Origin: Bacillota bacterium | GTDB lineage: Bacteria > Bacillota > Clostridia > Peptostreptococcales > Anaerovoracaceae | Reading direction: 5' to 3' | NCBI GenBank assembly: GCA_019420305.1 | Contig: JAHZHL010000004.1 | Span: 1-16,097 of the forward strand | Length of the DNA stretch: 16,097 nt | Shown here: positions 15,784 through 16,097 of the stretch, one piece after another | How positions within the stretch are numbered: position 1 is the first letter of the stretch | Layout of the letters: each line of letters starts with the position of its first letter | Program-made: the position numbers and the translations under genes | The notes under the pieces: generated by a model | Seen by the model: the letters and a program-made list of their open reading frames with translations, nothing else | What the model was told of the DNA's origin: nothing | Databases searched by the model: none

Positions 15784-15810
15784 TATGGTTTTGATTTGGT
15801 TTTGTAGCAT
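15780..15810 (-). pseudogene. 5' end of a short gene interrupted by the IS
   Basis: An ATG at 15808-15810 has an AAGGAG site 8 bp upstream and reads MLQNQIKTIF up to the IS edge. If the IS and one TAAA copy are removed, the frame continues to the left of the IS as IIPFDQKIVISEIYANLT and stops near 14225, 37 codons in all. It may be the start of the gene of an older AT-rich mobile element. I cannot name its family. Confidence 0.4.
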
Positions 15811-15820
15811 AAAAAAATCT

Positions 15821-15867
15821 CCTTGTAGTTGTATTTGCATCGTGCAGATGCTTCTTTAACTACAAGG
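15821..15867 (-). promoter_or_regulatory. Leader hairpin covering part of a ribosome site
   Basis: A perfect 10-bp repeat CCTTGTAGTT / AACTACAAGG (15821-15830, 15858-15867) encloses an inner stem GCATC/GATGC. In minus-strand RNA the 3' arm holds the AAGG of the AAGGAG site before the interrupted ORF, so folding would hide it. Confidence 0.5.
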
Positions 15868-15912
15868 GCCGCTCTCACTACTTCTAAAAACCAATCAGTA
15901 GTGAGAGCGGCC
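15867..15912. repeat. 16-bp perfect inverted repeat (large hairpin)
   Basis: GGCCGCTCTCACTACT (15867-15882) and its exact complement (15897-15912) flank a 14-base AT-rich loop. It directly adjoins the hairpin at 15821-15867. No T-run follows on either strand, so it is not a simple terminator. It could be an element end, a recombination site, or an mRNA leader structure. Confidence 0.6.
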
Positions 15913-15948
15913 GCACATTTGAGTTGAAGTGTCAACCCCTATTTAGGG

Positions 15949-15992
15949 AAAAACTAAAAAAGAGGTTAGACCTCATGTATAAGATCTAACCT
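15949..15992 (-). terminator. Rho-independent terminator of a minus-strand transcript from beyond the right edge
   Basis: An 8-bp stem AGGTTAGA / TCTAACCT (15963-15970, 15985-15992). On the minus strand it is followed by CTTTTTTAGTTTTT. It would stop transcription arriving from the right before the hairpins at 15821-15912. The rest of 15993-16097 is AT-rich, and I see no gene in it. Confidence 0.55.
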
Positions 15993-16097
15993 TGAAAATT
16001 AACTAAATGACATTGACCAGTGAACAGTAACAAAATAACCTTACATAAAACAACAGTATATACACCCAAAAACAGCAGGTTCCGGATCACTCCGAAA

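Noticed and set aside
15698..15810. A one-base frameshift at the six-T run splitting the transposase, or programmed frameshifting there
   Set aside because: It would join MLQNQIKTIF to the transposase, but the 16-bp inverted repeat and TAAA duplication place that ATG outside the IS. The transposase has its own ribosome site at 15697.
15821..15992. CRISPR array, riboswitch or group II intron in the right-hand hairpin region
   Set aside because: There are no regularly spaced direct repeats, no recognised aptamer core and no intron boundary or domain V sequence; only independent inverted repeats are seen.

Overview
The window looks like chromosome of a gut-type Firmicute, most likely a Lachnospiraceae relative. 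The evidence is the moderately GC-rich coding sequence with strong AGGAGG ribosome sites, intracellular-type glycosidases fed by a GPH-family symporter, a PPi-type phosphofructokinase, a LytTR/agr-like two-component remnant, and an IS1182-type transposase. The assignment rests on gene content and style only; there is no rRNA or other phylogenetic marker here.

Positions 1-6938 hold a rhamnoside-utilisation locus. A minus-strand operon runs from about 6722 to beyond the left edge: soluble alpha/beta hydrolase, GPH sugar symporter, GH78 alpha-L-rhamnosidase, a membrane-anchored paralogue of the first hydrolase, a small stand-alone protein matching the N-terminal domain of a GH78 enzyme, and the start of another gene cut by the window edge. 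A divergent AraC-family regulator lies at 6939-7964. A second rhamnosidase-type gene (GH106 family, 11012-13990, minus) stands about 3 kb beyond the regulator. It carries the same operator and promoter layout as the operon: a direct repeat around AACTT about 22 bp apart, then a -10 at exactly the same distance. The reading is therefore one AraC-controlled regulon of two transcripts that imports rhamnose-bearing glycosides, trims esters and removes rhamnose in the cytoplasm.

Positions 7965-9670 are a decayed island. A LytTR response regulator has a frameshifting deletion. The histidine kinase after it keeps only its first membrane part. An ABC-transporter ATPase keeps only its last 50 or so residues. 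The missing middle is replaced by about 520 bp of foreign plus-strand coding sequence, a phage terminase large-subunit fragment fused in frame to the N-terminus of a Fic-like protein. Next comes a PPi-dependent phosphofructokinase gene (9897-11030) whose usual C-terminus is missing and whose frame reads into a GC-rich terminator hairpin shared with the GH106 gene.

Positions 14080-16097 are an AT-rich mobile region, apart from about 160 bp of GC-rich sequence at its left side. An IS1182-type element (about 14311-15779, TIRs and a 4-bp TAAA duplication) is inserted into another AT-rich sequence that has large hairpins, a minus-strand terminator and a short open frame that becomes continuous when the IS is removed.
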